In this document: in pieces, positions 1 to 6,841 of the stretch
How positions within the stretch are numbered: the first letter of the stretch is position 1
Layout of the letters: every line of letters begins with the position of its first letter
Assembly (NCBI GenBank): GCA_012727415.1
Contig: JAAYHI010000106.1
Coordinates: 1 to 10,901 of the forward strand
Origin: Bacillota bacterium
Lineage (GTDB): Bacteria > Bacillota > Proteinivoracia > UBA4975
DNA length: 10,901 nucleotides
Direction of reading: 5' to 3'
Notes under the pieces: model-generated
What the model saw: only the letters and a program-made list of their open reading frames with translations
Databases searched by the model: none
Told to the model about the DNA's origin: nothing
Translations under genes and position numbers: made by a program

Positions 1-771
1 GCCATCGGCCTGGCAGCTGAGGGAAAAGCCGTCGTCCAGGTCCTGAGAATTTTCGCCATCCACCGTAATCATTTCTTCCTGGCGCAGGTCCAACCGCCGC
101 GACACTTCCTCCTGCCGCTGTTCCAGGCTAGCGGCCTCCCCTTCTGCGGCAGCGGAAAACACCGGGTAGATTCCCTTCTTGGCAGCGATGTTCAGGAGAT
201 CGAGAAAAGGTTTTACCTCTGGGGGCATAAGGGCCACCACCCGTCCCTCCCAACCGGGAACCGCTGCCAAAACAATATCCCCATTCCGGGCGCCCTGGGA
301 ATGGCGTCCGGGAATCATTATCTTGCGGTTGCCATCCTGGACTGAACCCAAATGGGATTGCCCATCGTAGACAGCTGCCACTACTTTGCCGCTGCGGGCG
401 AGAAAGTCCAGGATCTTGACTGCAGGGGCCTTACCCGATTCCCGGGCCAGCACCTGACAGAGAAGGATATCCCCGTCCCGGGCGCCCTTGACGCCGCCGG
501 GGGCCACATAGTACTGGCGGTCTCTGCCCACATGGACGAAACCATAGCCCCGGACATGGGACTGGAATAATCCCGCAATAATCTCTGCATCGGGATTGAG
601 CCAGTATTCTCCCTCCTCGTTAAGGAGAATACCTTTCGCCACCAGAGAAGAGAGGGCAGGTTCTATTCTGCCCGGCTCGAGCTGCATGGCCTCTGCCACT
701 TCCTGCACCGTTGCCGGAGTGAAAAACATTCTTGCCAGGCTGGTCAATACTTTCTTTTCTATAGCATCCAT
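1..771 (-). CDS. rnr: RNase R/VacB-type 3'-5' exoribonuclease, N-terminal part (cut by window edge)
   Basis: This is the N-terminal 257 codons of an RNase II/RNase R family exoribonuclease, which degrades structured RNA from the 3' end. Residues 1-65 resemble the winged-helix domain of RNase R. Residues about 66-185 form two OB/cold-shock-like segments (GYGFVHVG at 75-82, then a second copy around 126-180). The RNB catalytic domain begins near 230 with TVDGENSQDLDD, where D238, D244, D246 and D247 match the Mg2+-binding acidic cluster of the family. The rest of RNB and the S1 domain lie beyond base 1. The gene is last in a five-gene minus-strand operon, 42 bases after the TIM-barrel gene. The reading frame is open back to the TAA of that gene, so GTG at 777 or TTG at 780 are alternative starts. 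ATG at 771 was chosen because it fits the usual domain start, but no strong ribosome binding site decides it. The family is secure, the exact start is not. Confidence 0.9.
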   Translation of the reverse strand, partial: MDAIEKKVLTSLARMFFTPATVQEVAEAMQLEPGRIEPALSSLVAKGILLNEEGEYWLNPDAEIIAGLFQSHVRGYGFVHVGRDRQYYVAPGGVKGARDGDILLCQVLARESGKAPAVKILDFLARSGKVVAAVYDGQSHLGSVQDGNRKIMIPGRHSQGARNGDIVLAAVPGWEGRVVALMPPEVKPFLDLLNIAAKKGIYPVFSAAAEGEAASLEQRQEEVSRRLDLRQEEMITVDGENSQDLDDGFSLSCQADG

Positions 772-813
772 ATCCACCAACGCTTTCTTAATTCTTCCCG
801 CAGCCGCTGACTG

Positions 814-1659
814 TTACAAGTAATGCTGCACCATTTCCTTCATAGCCAGGGCATCCTCAGTCTGAAAACCCACCGACTCGCTGATTATTACCGGCATCAA
901 CCCGTCCCGGGCTATTATCTGCGCCAGGGGGTCAAAATCGGGACCGTATTCAGTCTCGGCAAAGGTGCGGTGGCGCACTTCCCCGCCCTTTGAATACTCG
1001 ATGGTGCTGAAGTGAACATGCAAGTTTTGCACAATCTCTCCGCCCAGGCCTGCATCAATGCGCTGCAAGATCTCCTCGTAATCATCCCTGCCCTTAATTG
1101 CCCCGATGCCGCGGGCGTGGAGATGGCCAAAATCCACGGCAGGAATAAATGCTTTGTCCACCCTGCACAGGCGGATAATCTCCTCAAGGGTACCCAACTG
1201 GTTGATTTTGCCCATGGTTTCCAGGCACAGGGAAATGCCGGAAAAGGCGGGCAACAAGTCCGCGGCCACCTGGGCCAGCAAACGCTCGGCCCTGGCTATA
1301 GCCTCCTCCCTGCTTCCCTTTCCCACTGAACCCGGATGCACCACAATGCGGGCGGCACCCATGTCCCGGGCCGCAGACAGGGACTTGGCAATGTGGCGCA
1401 AGGAGCTTTCCATCACTGCCGGATCGGGGGTACCCAGATTAATAAAGTAGGGAGCGTGGATGCTTAAGAAAATCCCATGCTCCTGTGCCTTCTCCCCCAG
1501 TGACCGGCAAAACTCTCTTTTGACATTAACCCCCCGCCCACATTGGTACTCATAGGCGTTGAGGCCGGCGGAAGCCAAGTACTCCGGAACCTCCAGGGAG
1601 GATTTGTGGCCTGCCTCATAAAAAGATTTTGCGTTGCCGGCGGGGCCGAAACGAATCAT
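814..1659 (-). CDS. Endonuclease IV-like TIM-barrel protein (AP endonuclease family 2)
   Basis: This 281-residue protein has the endonuclease IV/xylose-isomerase-like TIM-barrel fold. Metal ligands of E. coli Nfo can be placed in order: H68 (SIHAPY), H108 (VVHPGS), E147 (LETMGK), D176 and H179 (VDFGH), H216 (HVHFS), H230 (EVRHRTF) and E261 (ISES). The position of the Nfo D229 ligand reads V228, with E227 next to it, so the third metal site differs from classical Nfo. The likely role is cleavage of DNA at abasic sites, which fits a uracil-DNA glycosylase in the same operon: that enzyme makes abasic sites and this one would cut them. A sugar-phosphate isomerase of the same fold is the main alternative. 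The start at 1659 has AAAGGAG about eight bases upstream. It lies 26 bases after the YigZ gene and 42 before rnr. Confidence 0.82.
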   Translation of the reverse strand: MIRFGPAGNAKSFYEAGHKSSLEVPEYLASAGLNAYEYQCGRGVNVKREFCRSLGEKAQEHGIFLSIHAPYFINLGTPDPAVMESSLRHIAKSLSAARDMGAARIVVHPGSVGKGSREEAIARAERLLAQVAADLLPAFSGISLCLETMGKINQLGTLEEIIRLCRVDKAFIPAVDFGHLHARGIGAIKGRDDYEEILQRIDAGLGGEIVQNLHVHFSTIEYSKGGEVRHRTFAETEYGPDFDPLAQIIARDGLMPVIISESVGFQTEDALAMKEMVQHYL

Positions 1660-1685
1660 ATCTTAACTCCTTTCAAAACCACAGT

Positions 1686-2312
1686 TCATTTTCCCCGGAC
1701 AAAACTGTAGTATTCCTCGCCAGGTGTTATCAGAGCCTGGCCGCTGGACAGGTCCACCAGCCACTCCCGGGCGGAATCCACTTCTTCCCGGGGCAGTCCC
1801 AGGGTGACAGCGACCTGCTGCCCGAAGTCGGCAGCCAACACGGCAATACCCCGTTCGCGCACCTGGTTTTCCAATTTGCCATACAGAGAGTAATCCAGTT
1901 CCACCGTAAGCCTTTGGTGGGGCAGCATACAGCCCATACCTGCAGCCTCCAGCGCCGCCTTACAGGCCTGGGCATAGGCCCGGACGAGGCCGCTGGCGCC
2001 CAGGAGAATGCCGCCGAAGTAGCGGGTGACTACCACGGCTACCTGCTCCAGGCCCTCCTGGCGCAGCACTTCCAACATAGGGCGGCCTGCAGTGCCTGCA
2101 GGCTCGCCGTCGTCACTGGAGCGCTGATTTAAGGGGTCGATAATCCAGGCATGGCAGTTGTGGGTGGCAGCATAATGCTTCTTTTTTACCTCTGCGACAA
2201 AAGCCGCAGCCTCCTCCTCGCTGGCAACAGGGCTGGCCTGACCGATAAAGCGGGACTTCCTGATGACAATCTCAGCTTCTGCCCTGGTCGCCACCGTTCT
2301 GTATGCCCTCAT
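1686..2312 (-). CDS. yigZ: YigZ/IMPACT family protein
   Basis: This 208-residue protein belongs to the UPF0029/IMPACT (YigZ) family, conserved proteins of uncertain biochemical role that have been linked to translation regulation. Visible hallmarks are KSRFIG (residues 19-24), ATHNCHAWII (49-58), SSDDGEPAGTAGRPM (65-79) and VAVVVTRYFGGILLGASGL (91-109). A C-terminal ferredoxin-like domain (DUF1949 type) follows from about 125. The frame is open to 2348, but that start would overlap the trmL end. ATG at 2312 has AAGGAG seven bases upstream, begins like family members (MRAYRTV), and leaves an 11-base gap, so I chose it. Length is close to the roughly 200-residue norm. The third gene of the operon, it is probably transcribed from the promoter before the uracil-DNA glycosylase gene. 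Confidence 0.9.
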   Translation of the reverse strand: MRAYRTVATRAEAEIVIRKSRFIGQASPVASEEEAAAFVAEVKKKHYAATHNCHAWIIDPLNQRSSDDGEPAGTAGRPMLEVLRQEGLEQVAVVVTRYFGGILLGASGLVRAYAQACKAALEAAGMGCMLPHQRLTVELDYSLYGKLENQVRERGIAVLAADFGQQVAVTLGLPREEVDSAREWLVDLSSGQALITPGEEYYSFVRGK

Positions 2313-2323
2313 TAGCTCACTCC

Positions 2324-2779
2324 TTAATCCATGCCGGGGAAATCCCACTGGCGCAAATATTCGAAAATAGCAATCGCTACAGCATTGGCTAAGTTATAGG
2401 AACGGTAACCCCTGCCCATGGGCAAGCGGATGTTTTCCCCCAGGGCGAGAATTTCCGGATCCAGTCCCCTCGTCTCCTGGCCAAAGAGCAGCATTGCTTC
2501 CCGGGGCCAGGCTACGTCGACATGGCGTTTTTTTCCCTTAGTAGTCATGCACCACACCTGCCGGTGTCGGTGCTGCTGCCAGAACTCTTCCCAACACTCG
2601 TAGATGGTGACATCAAGATTGGGCCAGTAATCCAGACCGGCCCTTTTCAGGGCGGTATCGGTCACTGAAAAGCCCAGGGGCCCCACCAGGTGCAAGCGGC
2701 AGCCGGTGATGACGCAGGTCCGGCCAATATTCCCTGTGTTCTGGGGTATTTCAGGCTGCACCAAGACAATGTCCAGCAA
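2324..2779 (-). CDS. trmL: TrmL-like tRNA (cytidine/uridine-34 2'-O)-methyltransferase
   Basis: This 151-residue SPOUT (trefoil-knot) methyltransferase resembles TrmL/CspR, which uses S-adenosylmethionine to 2'-O-methylate the wobble nucleotide of certain leucine tRNAs. The three SpoU motifs are present: NTGNIGRT (residues 14-21), MLLFGQETRGLD (96-107) and the knot segment from R118 to I136 with RSYNLANAVAI. The usual form of the last motif is RSLNLSNAVAI, so L to Y at 128 and S to A at 131 are small departures. Length matches the single-domain family (about 155). The start is TTG at 2779. Its ribosome binding site, AGGGAGGAA, is made from the last codons of the upstream uracil-DNA glycosylase gene, whose stop lies two bases before the TTG, so the two genes are probably translationally coupled. 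Confidence 0.9.
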   Translation of the reverse strand: MLDIVLVQPEIPQNTGNIGRTCVITGCRLHLVGPLGFSVTDTALKRAGLDYWPNLDVTIYECWEEFWQQHRHRQVWCMTTKGKKRHVDVAWPREAMLLFGQETRGLDPEILALGENIRLPMGRGYRSYNLANAVAIAIFEYLRQWDFPGMD

Positions 2780-2781
2780 GC

Positions 2782-3360
2782 TTATTCCTCCCTGAACCGC
2801 TTGTAATAATCGCGAATGACTTTAAAGTCCTCCCACACCGGCCGCTTGAGCTTGGCGTCCCTGAGCAAAGCCGCCGGGTGAAAGGTGGCAGTGATGTCGA
2901 TGTCCCGATACCGGGACCAGCGGCCCCGGTCCCTGGTTATCCTGAGATCAGGGCTGATTAAAGTCTGGGCAGCAAGGGCCCCCAGGCAGACAATGAGCTT
3001 GGGTGCCACCAGGTCAATCTGCCTTTCCAGCCAGGGCAGACAGCGTTTAGTCTCCTCGGCCTTGGGCAGGCGATTGCCGGGAGGGCGGCATTTGACTACA
3101 TTAGTTATGTAAACATCCTCCGGGGGCAGTTCCGCTGCCGCCAGGATTTTGTCCAAAAGCTGCCCGGCAGGCCCCACAAAGACCTTGCCCTGGGCATCCT
3201 CCTGGGCACCGGGCCCTTCTCCCACCAGCATAACCCGGCCGGCGGGATTTCCCCGGCTGATGACCACCTGCTTACATCCCTGGCGCAAGCCGCAGGCCCG
3301 GCATTCCAAATTAGCGGCATACAGGCTGTCGATATCCTCGTATTGCAGCATATCCAGCAT
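2782..3360 (-). CDS. Family 4 uracil-DNA glycosylase (Fe-S type)
   Basis: This 192-residue family 4 uracil-DNA glycosylase removes uracil from DNA as the first step of base excision repair. Motif A reads GEGPGAQED (residues 47-55) followed by GKVFVGPAGQLLD. Motif B is HPAALLR (161-167), with H161 in the expected catalytic-pocket position. Four cysteines fit the 4Fe-4S ligands: C20 and C23 (CRAC), C91 (KCRPPGNR) and C107. It is the first gene of the minus-strand operon. The start at 3360 follows GGGGGGAG with a spacing of about five bases; M4 is a possible second start. A SigA-like promoter lies about 25-50 bases upstream. Pairing with the endonuclease IV-like gene two genes downstream supports a base-excision-repair role. 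The family itself is found in many thermophilic and anaerobic bacteria and archaea. Confidence 0.93.
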   Translation of the reverse strand: MLDMLQYEDIDSLYAANLECRACGLRQGCKQVVISRGNPAGRVMLVGEGPGAQEDAQGKVFVGPAGQLLDKILAAAELPPEDVYITNVVKCRPPGNRLPKAEETKRCLPWLERQIDLVAPKLIVCLGALAAQTLISPDLRITRDRGRWSRYRDIDITATFHPAALLRDAKLKRPVWEDFKVIRDYYKRFREE

Positions 3361-3383
3361 AGAACTCCCCCCTGCACAGTCTT

Positions 3384-3411
3384 ACTATATCATTTTTCCT
3401 CTTTCCCACAA
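3384..3411 (-). promoter_or_regulatory. Putative SigA promoter for the repair/RNA operon
   Basis: On the minus strand, -35 TTGTGG (3406-3411) and -10 TATAGT (3384-3389) are 16 bases apart, and TGA before the -10 gives an extended -10 (TGn). The predicted start is near 3377, about 17 bases before the uracil-DNA glycosylase start codon. The -10 is good and the -35 is weak. This is inferred from sequence alone. Confidence 0.55.
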
Positions 3412-3418
3412 AGCAGCA

Positions 3419-3620
3419 TCATACTGCCGCCTGCCGATAGATTTCCTCATACTTCGCCACCCAAATATCCTGGTCAAAGCGCTGCGCTTCGGCGCACCGG
3501 CACCATGTGGTTAATAAAGTGAACTTCATGGCCGCGGGCGGCCATCGCCCGCCCCAATTCCGGCCGGCTCCCCAGGCGCTGTTGCTTTCCCGAAGCCAGG
3601 GCCACAAAGCGGGGGTCTGA
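3419..3620 (-). pseudogene. Frameshifted, internally deleted glycosyltransferase remnant (BshA/GT4-like)
   Basis: No intact gene is present here, but two broken pieces look like the two ends of one glycosyltransferase. In one frame, about 3563-3490, the translation reads PELGRAMAARGHEVHFINH followed by MVPVR, much like the N-terminus of family 4 glycosyltransferases such as BshA (a GSG..ATELG..LA.RGHEVHFI..PFR pattern). In the next frame, about 3481-3422, it reads RFDQDIWVAKYEEIYRQ, typical of the extreme C-terminus of the same enzymes (..IV.QYEEIY). Around 300 residues, including the nucleotide-sugar site, would have been lost between them, and the frame changes at the junction near 3482-3492. 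Upstream of 3563 the expected Gly-rich start is not readable, so that end is decayed as well. BshA makes a bacillithiol precursor, but another GT4 enzyme is equally possible. The call rests on short motif resemblance only. Confidence 0.5.
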
Positions 3621-3731
3621 GGATGCCAGGACTGGAGATATTTTCGCCGCTGCCCCCAATCTATCCCATGCACATCCACGCTGACCAGCTCCATTCCAGC
3701 TTATTCATGCCAATTATTTCGCCAAAGAACA

Positions 3732-3747
3732 CCCGCATCCCTGCGGG
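3732..3747. repeat. Small inverted repeat beside the direct repeats
   Basis: CCCGCA and TGCGGG flank a four-base loop (TCCC), giving a six-base-pair hairpin that directly abuts the first direct repeat and shares its leading G residues. It could be part of the same dispersed repeat unit. No T-run follows on either strand at the right place, so it is not called a terminator. Confidence 0.45.
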
Positions 3748-3799
3748 GACGGACCTCTTTTTTGTACAAACAAATCGGGGACGGACCTCTTTTTTGTAC
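3744..3799. repeat. Two perfect 24-base direct repeats, 8-base spacer
   Basis: Positions 3744-3767 and 3776-3799 are identical: CGGGGACGGACCTC, six T, then GTAC. The period is 32 bases. On the minus strand the unit reads GTAC, six A, then GAGGTCCGTCCCCG. It sits 15 bases after the stop of the importer ATPase gene and before the glycosyltransferase remnant. From memory, a very similar GAGGTCCGTCCCC string is dispersed in several clostridial genomes, often near IS200-like/RAYT transposase genes. No transposase is present here, so a mobile origin is inference. Confidence 0.85.
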
Positions 3800-3814
3800 G
3801 GTCTGCCCCCAGGG

Positions 3815-4588
3815 TTATGGCAGCATGGTGACCTGCGGCCGACCGGTAACGGGATGGGGACTTATCGCAACAGCCGTCCCAAAGATGGCCTCGATGTTTT
3901 CCCGGGTAATAACTTCTCCGGGATTGCCCTTGACCAGAATCCTCCCCTGACGTATGGCCACAAGTTCCTTGCAGTACAGAGATGCCATATTGACATCGTG
4001 CAGCACCGCCACCACAGTTATACCCTCGTGATTCAATCTCGCCATCAGAGAAAACATTTCCTTTTGAAAGGCCATGTCCATGTAAGTAGTGGGCTCGTCC
4101 AGCAGGAGGATATCCGGTTCCTGGGCCAGAGCCTGCGCCATCAGGACCCTTTGCGCCTCGCCGCCGCTGAGTCGGCTGAACAGTCGGCTGCGATAACCTT
4201 CTAGACGGGTTTGGGCCAGAGCCCGCCCCACCGCTGCCGCATCGCCGGGCCCCTCATTGCTCCACCGCCCCAGGTGAGGAAGGCGGCCCAGGCGCACCAT
4301 TTCCTCAACGGTAAAGGCAAATCCCGTCTGCACGCCCTGGGATACCACCGCCACCTTTCTGGCCACGGCCTTGCGCTCAAGTTTGGCTAGGAGCTGGCCT
4401 TCGAGACAGACGGTCCCTTTGTCAGGGCTGAGATATCCCGCCATGAGCTTAATTAATGTGGACTTGCCCGATCCGTTGGGACCGATGATACCGATAAAAT
4501 CCCCCCGCTCCACCCCAAGATTTATATCCTCCAGGCGGAAGGAGTTGCCATAGGAAAAGTCGACAGCTTCCAGAGACAGCAGCACCAC
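3815..4588 (-). CDS. btuD: Cobalamin ABC importer ATPase (BtuD/FecE-type)
   Basis: This 257-residue ATPase energises a type II ABC importer at the inner face of the membrane. Walker A is GPNGSGKST (residues 36-44), the Q-loop glutamine is near Q84 (VVSQG), the signature is LSGGEAQ (140-146), Walker B is ILLLDEP (160-166) with catalytic E165, and the switch histidine is H197 (LHDVN). The protein belongs to the FecE/BtuD/FhuC group. Sequence cannot separate heme, siderophore and cobalamin importers, so the B12 assignment comes from the riboswitch heading the operon. The start is GTG at 4588, overlapping the permease stop TAG by one base, with GGAGGG seven bases upstream. The gene ends the operon, and no strong terminator is visible between its stop and the 24-base repeats. 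Confidence 0.88.
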   Translation of the reverse strand: MVLLSLEAVDFSYGNSFRLEDINLGVERGDFIGIIGPNGSGKSTLIKLMAGYLSPDKGTVCLEGQLLAKLERKAVARKVAVVSQGVQTGFAFTVEEMVRLGRLPHLGRWSNEGPGDAAAVGRALAQTRLEGYRSRLFSRLSGGEAQRVLMAQALAQEPDILLLDEPTTYMDMAFQKEMFSLMARLNHEGITVVAVLHDVNMASLYCKELVAIRQGRILVKGNPGEVITRENIEAIFGTAVAISPHPVTGRPQVTMLP

Positions 4589-5649
4589 TATGACACCCTC
4601 CTCTTCTTAAGCAAGTAGAGGAAAAAGGGCCCGCCCACCAAGGCGGTAATGACACCCACAGGCAATTCCGTGGGCGCCAGCACCACCCGCGACAGCAGAT
4701 CGGCAACGGCCATAAAAATCCCTCCCGCCAGGGCGGCCGCCGGCAGCAGGTTGCGGTGAACCGGTCCCCCGATGAGGCGCATGGCATGTGGCACCACCAG
4801 GCCGACAAAGCCTATGAGGCCGCATACCGAGACCGCCGATGCAGTCAGCAGGGCAGACGCCCAGAGCAACCTGTGGCGAACCCGCTCGACATCTACGCCC
4901 ATATAGTAGGCCTGCTCATCTCCCAGGGCCAGGGCATCCAGCTCCCTGGAGTGCCAGAAGATTACAAGGCTTCCCCCTGCCAGGAAGGGGAGGATGCTGA
5001 GAAAGTGAAACCAGTTGCAGCCGCTGAAGCCCCCCATCATCCAAAAGACCACTTGCTGCAGCTGCTGGCCGCTGAAGAAAATCAGGAGGGACAGCACAGC
5101 CCCCAAAAAAGTGCTGACAGCCACCCCAGCCAACAGCATGTTCAATACCGATCGCCCACCGCCCCTCGAGAGACTGTAGACCATGACCAGAGAACCAATC
5201 CCGCCGGCAAAAGCCGCTGCGGGGATGGCAAAGGCACCCAGCAAGTTCCAGCTCAAGCCCATCAGCATTGCCGCCGCGGCGCCAACCGCAGCACCGGAAG
5301 ATACCCCCAGGATATAGGGGTCCGCCAGGGGATTTTTTAATAACCCCTGCATCGTCGCCCCTGCCAGGGACAGGGCCACTCCAGCCAGCATGGCCACCGC
5401 TACCCGGGGCAGGCGCAAGCGCAACAGGATTGTGCGCCAGGTATCGGGCACATCCTGGCCAAAGTCCTGCCAGGCGGGAAGAGAAAAAAGCTCTCCCAAG
5501 GCATTGACCAGGGGTGAAAACACGGTTTTTACCAGGGCAGACAGGGGAATCCTCACTGAGCCTATTGCCACACAGACAAACAGGACCAGCACCAGGAGCA
5601 GAGCAAGGCCCAGGTAGGCCCAGGCCCTGCTCTTCACCTTCCTCTGCAT
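4588..5649 (-). CDS. btuC: Cobalamin ABC importer permease (BtuC/FecCD family)
   Basis: This 353-residue membrane protein of the FecCD/BtuC family forms, as a homodimer, the translocation pore of the importer. The first membrane segment is at about 11-30. The family motif GATMQGLLKNPLADPYILG spans 97-115, followed by SSGAAVGAA. The cytoplasmic coupling helix GLIGFVGLVVPHAMRLIGG (277-295) contacts the ATPase. The C-terminus (PVGVITALVGGPFFLYLL, then KKRR) is typical. Overall there are about ten hydrophobic segments. An insertion of roughly 20 polar/aromatic residues after the first helix (around 50-70) is common among clostridial members. The ATG at 5649 overlaps the stop of the binding-protein gene by one base (TAATG), so translation is probably coupled. 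Regulation is through the upstream cobalamin riboswitch. Confidence 0.92.
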   Translation of the reverse strand: MQRKVKSRAWAYLGLALLLVLVLFVCVAIGSVRIPLSALVKTVFSPLVNALGELFSLPAWQDFGQDVPDTWRTILLRLRLPRVAVAMLAGVALSLAGATMQGLLKNPLADPYILGVSSGAAVGAAAAMLMGLSWNLLGAFAIPAAAFAGGIGSLVMVYSLSRGGGRSVLNMLLAGVAVSTFLGAVLSLLIFFSGQQLQQVVFWMMGGFSGCNWFHFLSILPFLAGGSLVIFWHSRELDALALGDEQAYYMGVDVERVRHRLLWASALLTASAVSVCGLIGFVGLVVPHAMRLIGGPVHRNLLPAAALAGGIFMAVADLLSRVVLAPTELPVGVITALVGGPFFLYLLKKRRVS

Positions 5650-6542
5650 TACTCAAACTTGTCCGGGTGTATCAGCCGGGCAATTTCCTCCACGGCATCG
5701 ACAACCCGGGGGCCGGTCCGGTTGAGTATGTCGGGATCGACAAAGAAAATCCTGTCTTCTTTGACGGCGGTCACCACATCCCAGCCAGTGCGCTGATCAA
5801 AGGGCTCCACCAGGGAGAAGTCGAGGTAACCATGGATAATGACGTCGGGGTTGCGGGCCAACACATCTTCCTCTTGCATTTCGGTCCAGCGGGAGACTCC
5901 CCAGGCAATGTTCTTGCCTCCCGCCAGGGTAATTATTTCACTGATAAAAGTATCCTCCCCGGCGGTCCAAATCCCGGGGTACCAGCTTTCATAAAAGACC
6001 AGGGGGCGTTCATCCTCCTGCAACTGGCCAAGGGCCTGGCCCACGGCCTCCAGGCGGCCCTTCATATCAGCCACCAGGTCCTTGCCGGCTTTATCCTCGC
6101 CGATGGCCCTGGCAAGGAGTTCGATGTTGGCGTAGATTTCCTCAAGGGTCATAGGGTCGAGGGCCAGGACTGGAATCCCCAGTCCCTCCAAGCCTTCCAC
6201 TGCATCTTTATGCAGGCTGGCGGCCAAAACCAGGTCGGGCTCAAGGGCGACAATGGCCTCGAGATTGGGGCCGTCAAAGCCCCCTACCCGGGGGATCTCC
6301 AAAGCGGCCTCAGGATAGTTGCAATACTCTGACGCCCCCACAACCCGGTCCCCTGCCCCCAGGGCAAAGAGCATCTCAGTGGCAGCGGGAACCAGGGAAA
6401 TGACCCGTTGCGCAGGTTCTTCCAGGGAGATTTCCCGGTCAAAGTCATCCACCAGGACTATCGGTCCGGAAGTTCTCAACAGGGAACATCCGGTCAGGCT
6501 TAAGGTAAATACAACCAGCAGGCACAAGATTTTTTTCATCAT
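5649..6542 (-). CDS. btuF: Cobalamin-binding lipoprotein (BtuF/periplasmic-binding-protein type)
   Basis: This 297-residue substrate-binding protein is anchored outside the membrane as a lipoprotein: a KK-start signal peptide, a hydrophobic core at 5-16 and the lipobox LTGC with the lipidated cysteine at C19. The mature part is a class III (helical-backbone) binding protein. RVISLVPAATEMLFALGAG (46-64) opens the first lobe, PRVGGFDGPNLEAIVALEPD (84-103) follows, and a second lobe begins after about 160. ATG at 6542 and ATG at 6539 are adjacent. AGGAG lies four bases from the first and seven from the second, so the second may be preferred. The gene is first in the importer operon and stands directly behind a cobalamin riboswitch and an attenuator hairpin, which is the main evidence for corrinoid as ligand. 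Confidence 0.92.
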   Translation of the reverse strand: MMKKILCLLVVFTLSLTGCSLLRTSGPIVLVDDFDREISLEEPAQRVISLVPAATEMLFALGAGDRVVGASEYCNYPEAALEIPRVGGFDGPNLEAIVALEPDLVLAASLHKDAVEGLEGLGIPVLALDPMTLEEIYANIELLARAIGEDKAGKDLVADMKGRLEAVGQALGQLQEDERPLVFYESWYPGIWTAGEDTFISEIITLAGGKNIAWGVSRWTEMQEEDVLARNPDVIIHGYLDFSLVEPFDQRTGWDVVTAVKEDRIFFVDPDILNRTGPRVVDAVEEIARLIHPDKFE

Positions 6543-6554
6543 TCTACTCCTCTC

Positions 6555-6588
6555 AAAAATATTAAACCCCTGCCCAGTGGGAAGGGGT
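6555..6588 (-). terminator. Riboswitch attenuator hairpin before btuF
   Basis: On the minus strand, ACCCCT (6588-6583) pairs with AGGGGT (6571-6566). An inner CCC/GGG pairing continues the stem, and the run TTTAATATTTTT follows, as in an intrinsic terminator with an imperfect T-tract. The upstream segment AAGGGGGT (6638-6631) can pair with the 5' arm (ACCCCTT), offering a competing antiterminator. It lies between the aptamer and the btuF ribosome binding site. An OFF switch by premature termination when cobalamin is bound is inferred. Confidence 0.65.
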
Positions 6589-6661
6589 CAACCGGGAGCA
6601 AACCCGATTCTTGCAGCAAACAAAAAACGTACCCCCTTTCTCCTCGAAGGACCAGTACATC

Positions 6662-6820
6662 CGGAAACAGGCAGGTCTCCTGGCTTCCGGCTTATCCCCC
6701 GACCGCCTTCCCACGCCCTTGGGCGCAGTGGCTATGGCCGAAGCTATCCGGTTACAGTGGCGGGACCGCCCGGGACTTGCACCCGGTTCCCTATTCTCCC
6801 CGAGGGGCACCTGTTTCCCA
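6662..6820 (-). promoter_or_regulatory. Cobalamin (B12) riboswitch aptamer
   Basis: This is a clear cobalamin riboswitch on the minus strand. The B12 box AGCCAGGAGACCTGCC lies at 6685-6670. The closing P1 stem is GGAAACAGG (6818-6810) against CCTGTTTCC (6671-6663), nine perfect pairs. The core GGTGCAAGTCCCGGGCGG is followed by the conserved GCCACTGT. The order GGTGCC, AGGGAA, core, variable hairpin arm and B12 box matches the class. It binds adenosylcobalamin or a related cobalamin and normally represses corrinoid uptake or synthesis genes. Here it precedes btuF by about 120 bases. Confidence 0.96.
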
Positions 6821-6841
6821 TATTATTATGTTGTCATCCCT

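Noticed and set aside
2313..2348. Longer yigZ start at 2348
   Set aside because: It would overlap trmL and lacks a ribosome binding site; the ATG at 2312 has AAGGAG at seven bases.
3744..3799. Start of a CRISPR array
   Set aside because: There are only two repeats and the spacer is 8 bases; no further copies or cas genes are present.
5514..6332. Plus-strand open frame opposite btuC/btuF
   Set aside because: It is a shadow of two well-supported minus-strand genes, and no start signal or domain is seen.
3815..6542. Iron-siderophore importer
   Set aside because: The protein families allow it, but the cobalamin riboswitch directly upstream makes corrinoid the better substrate.
6562..6810. Open frame of 82 codons on the minus strand
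   Set aside because: It lies across the cobalamin aptamer and has no ribosome binding site; RNA structure explains the sequence.
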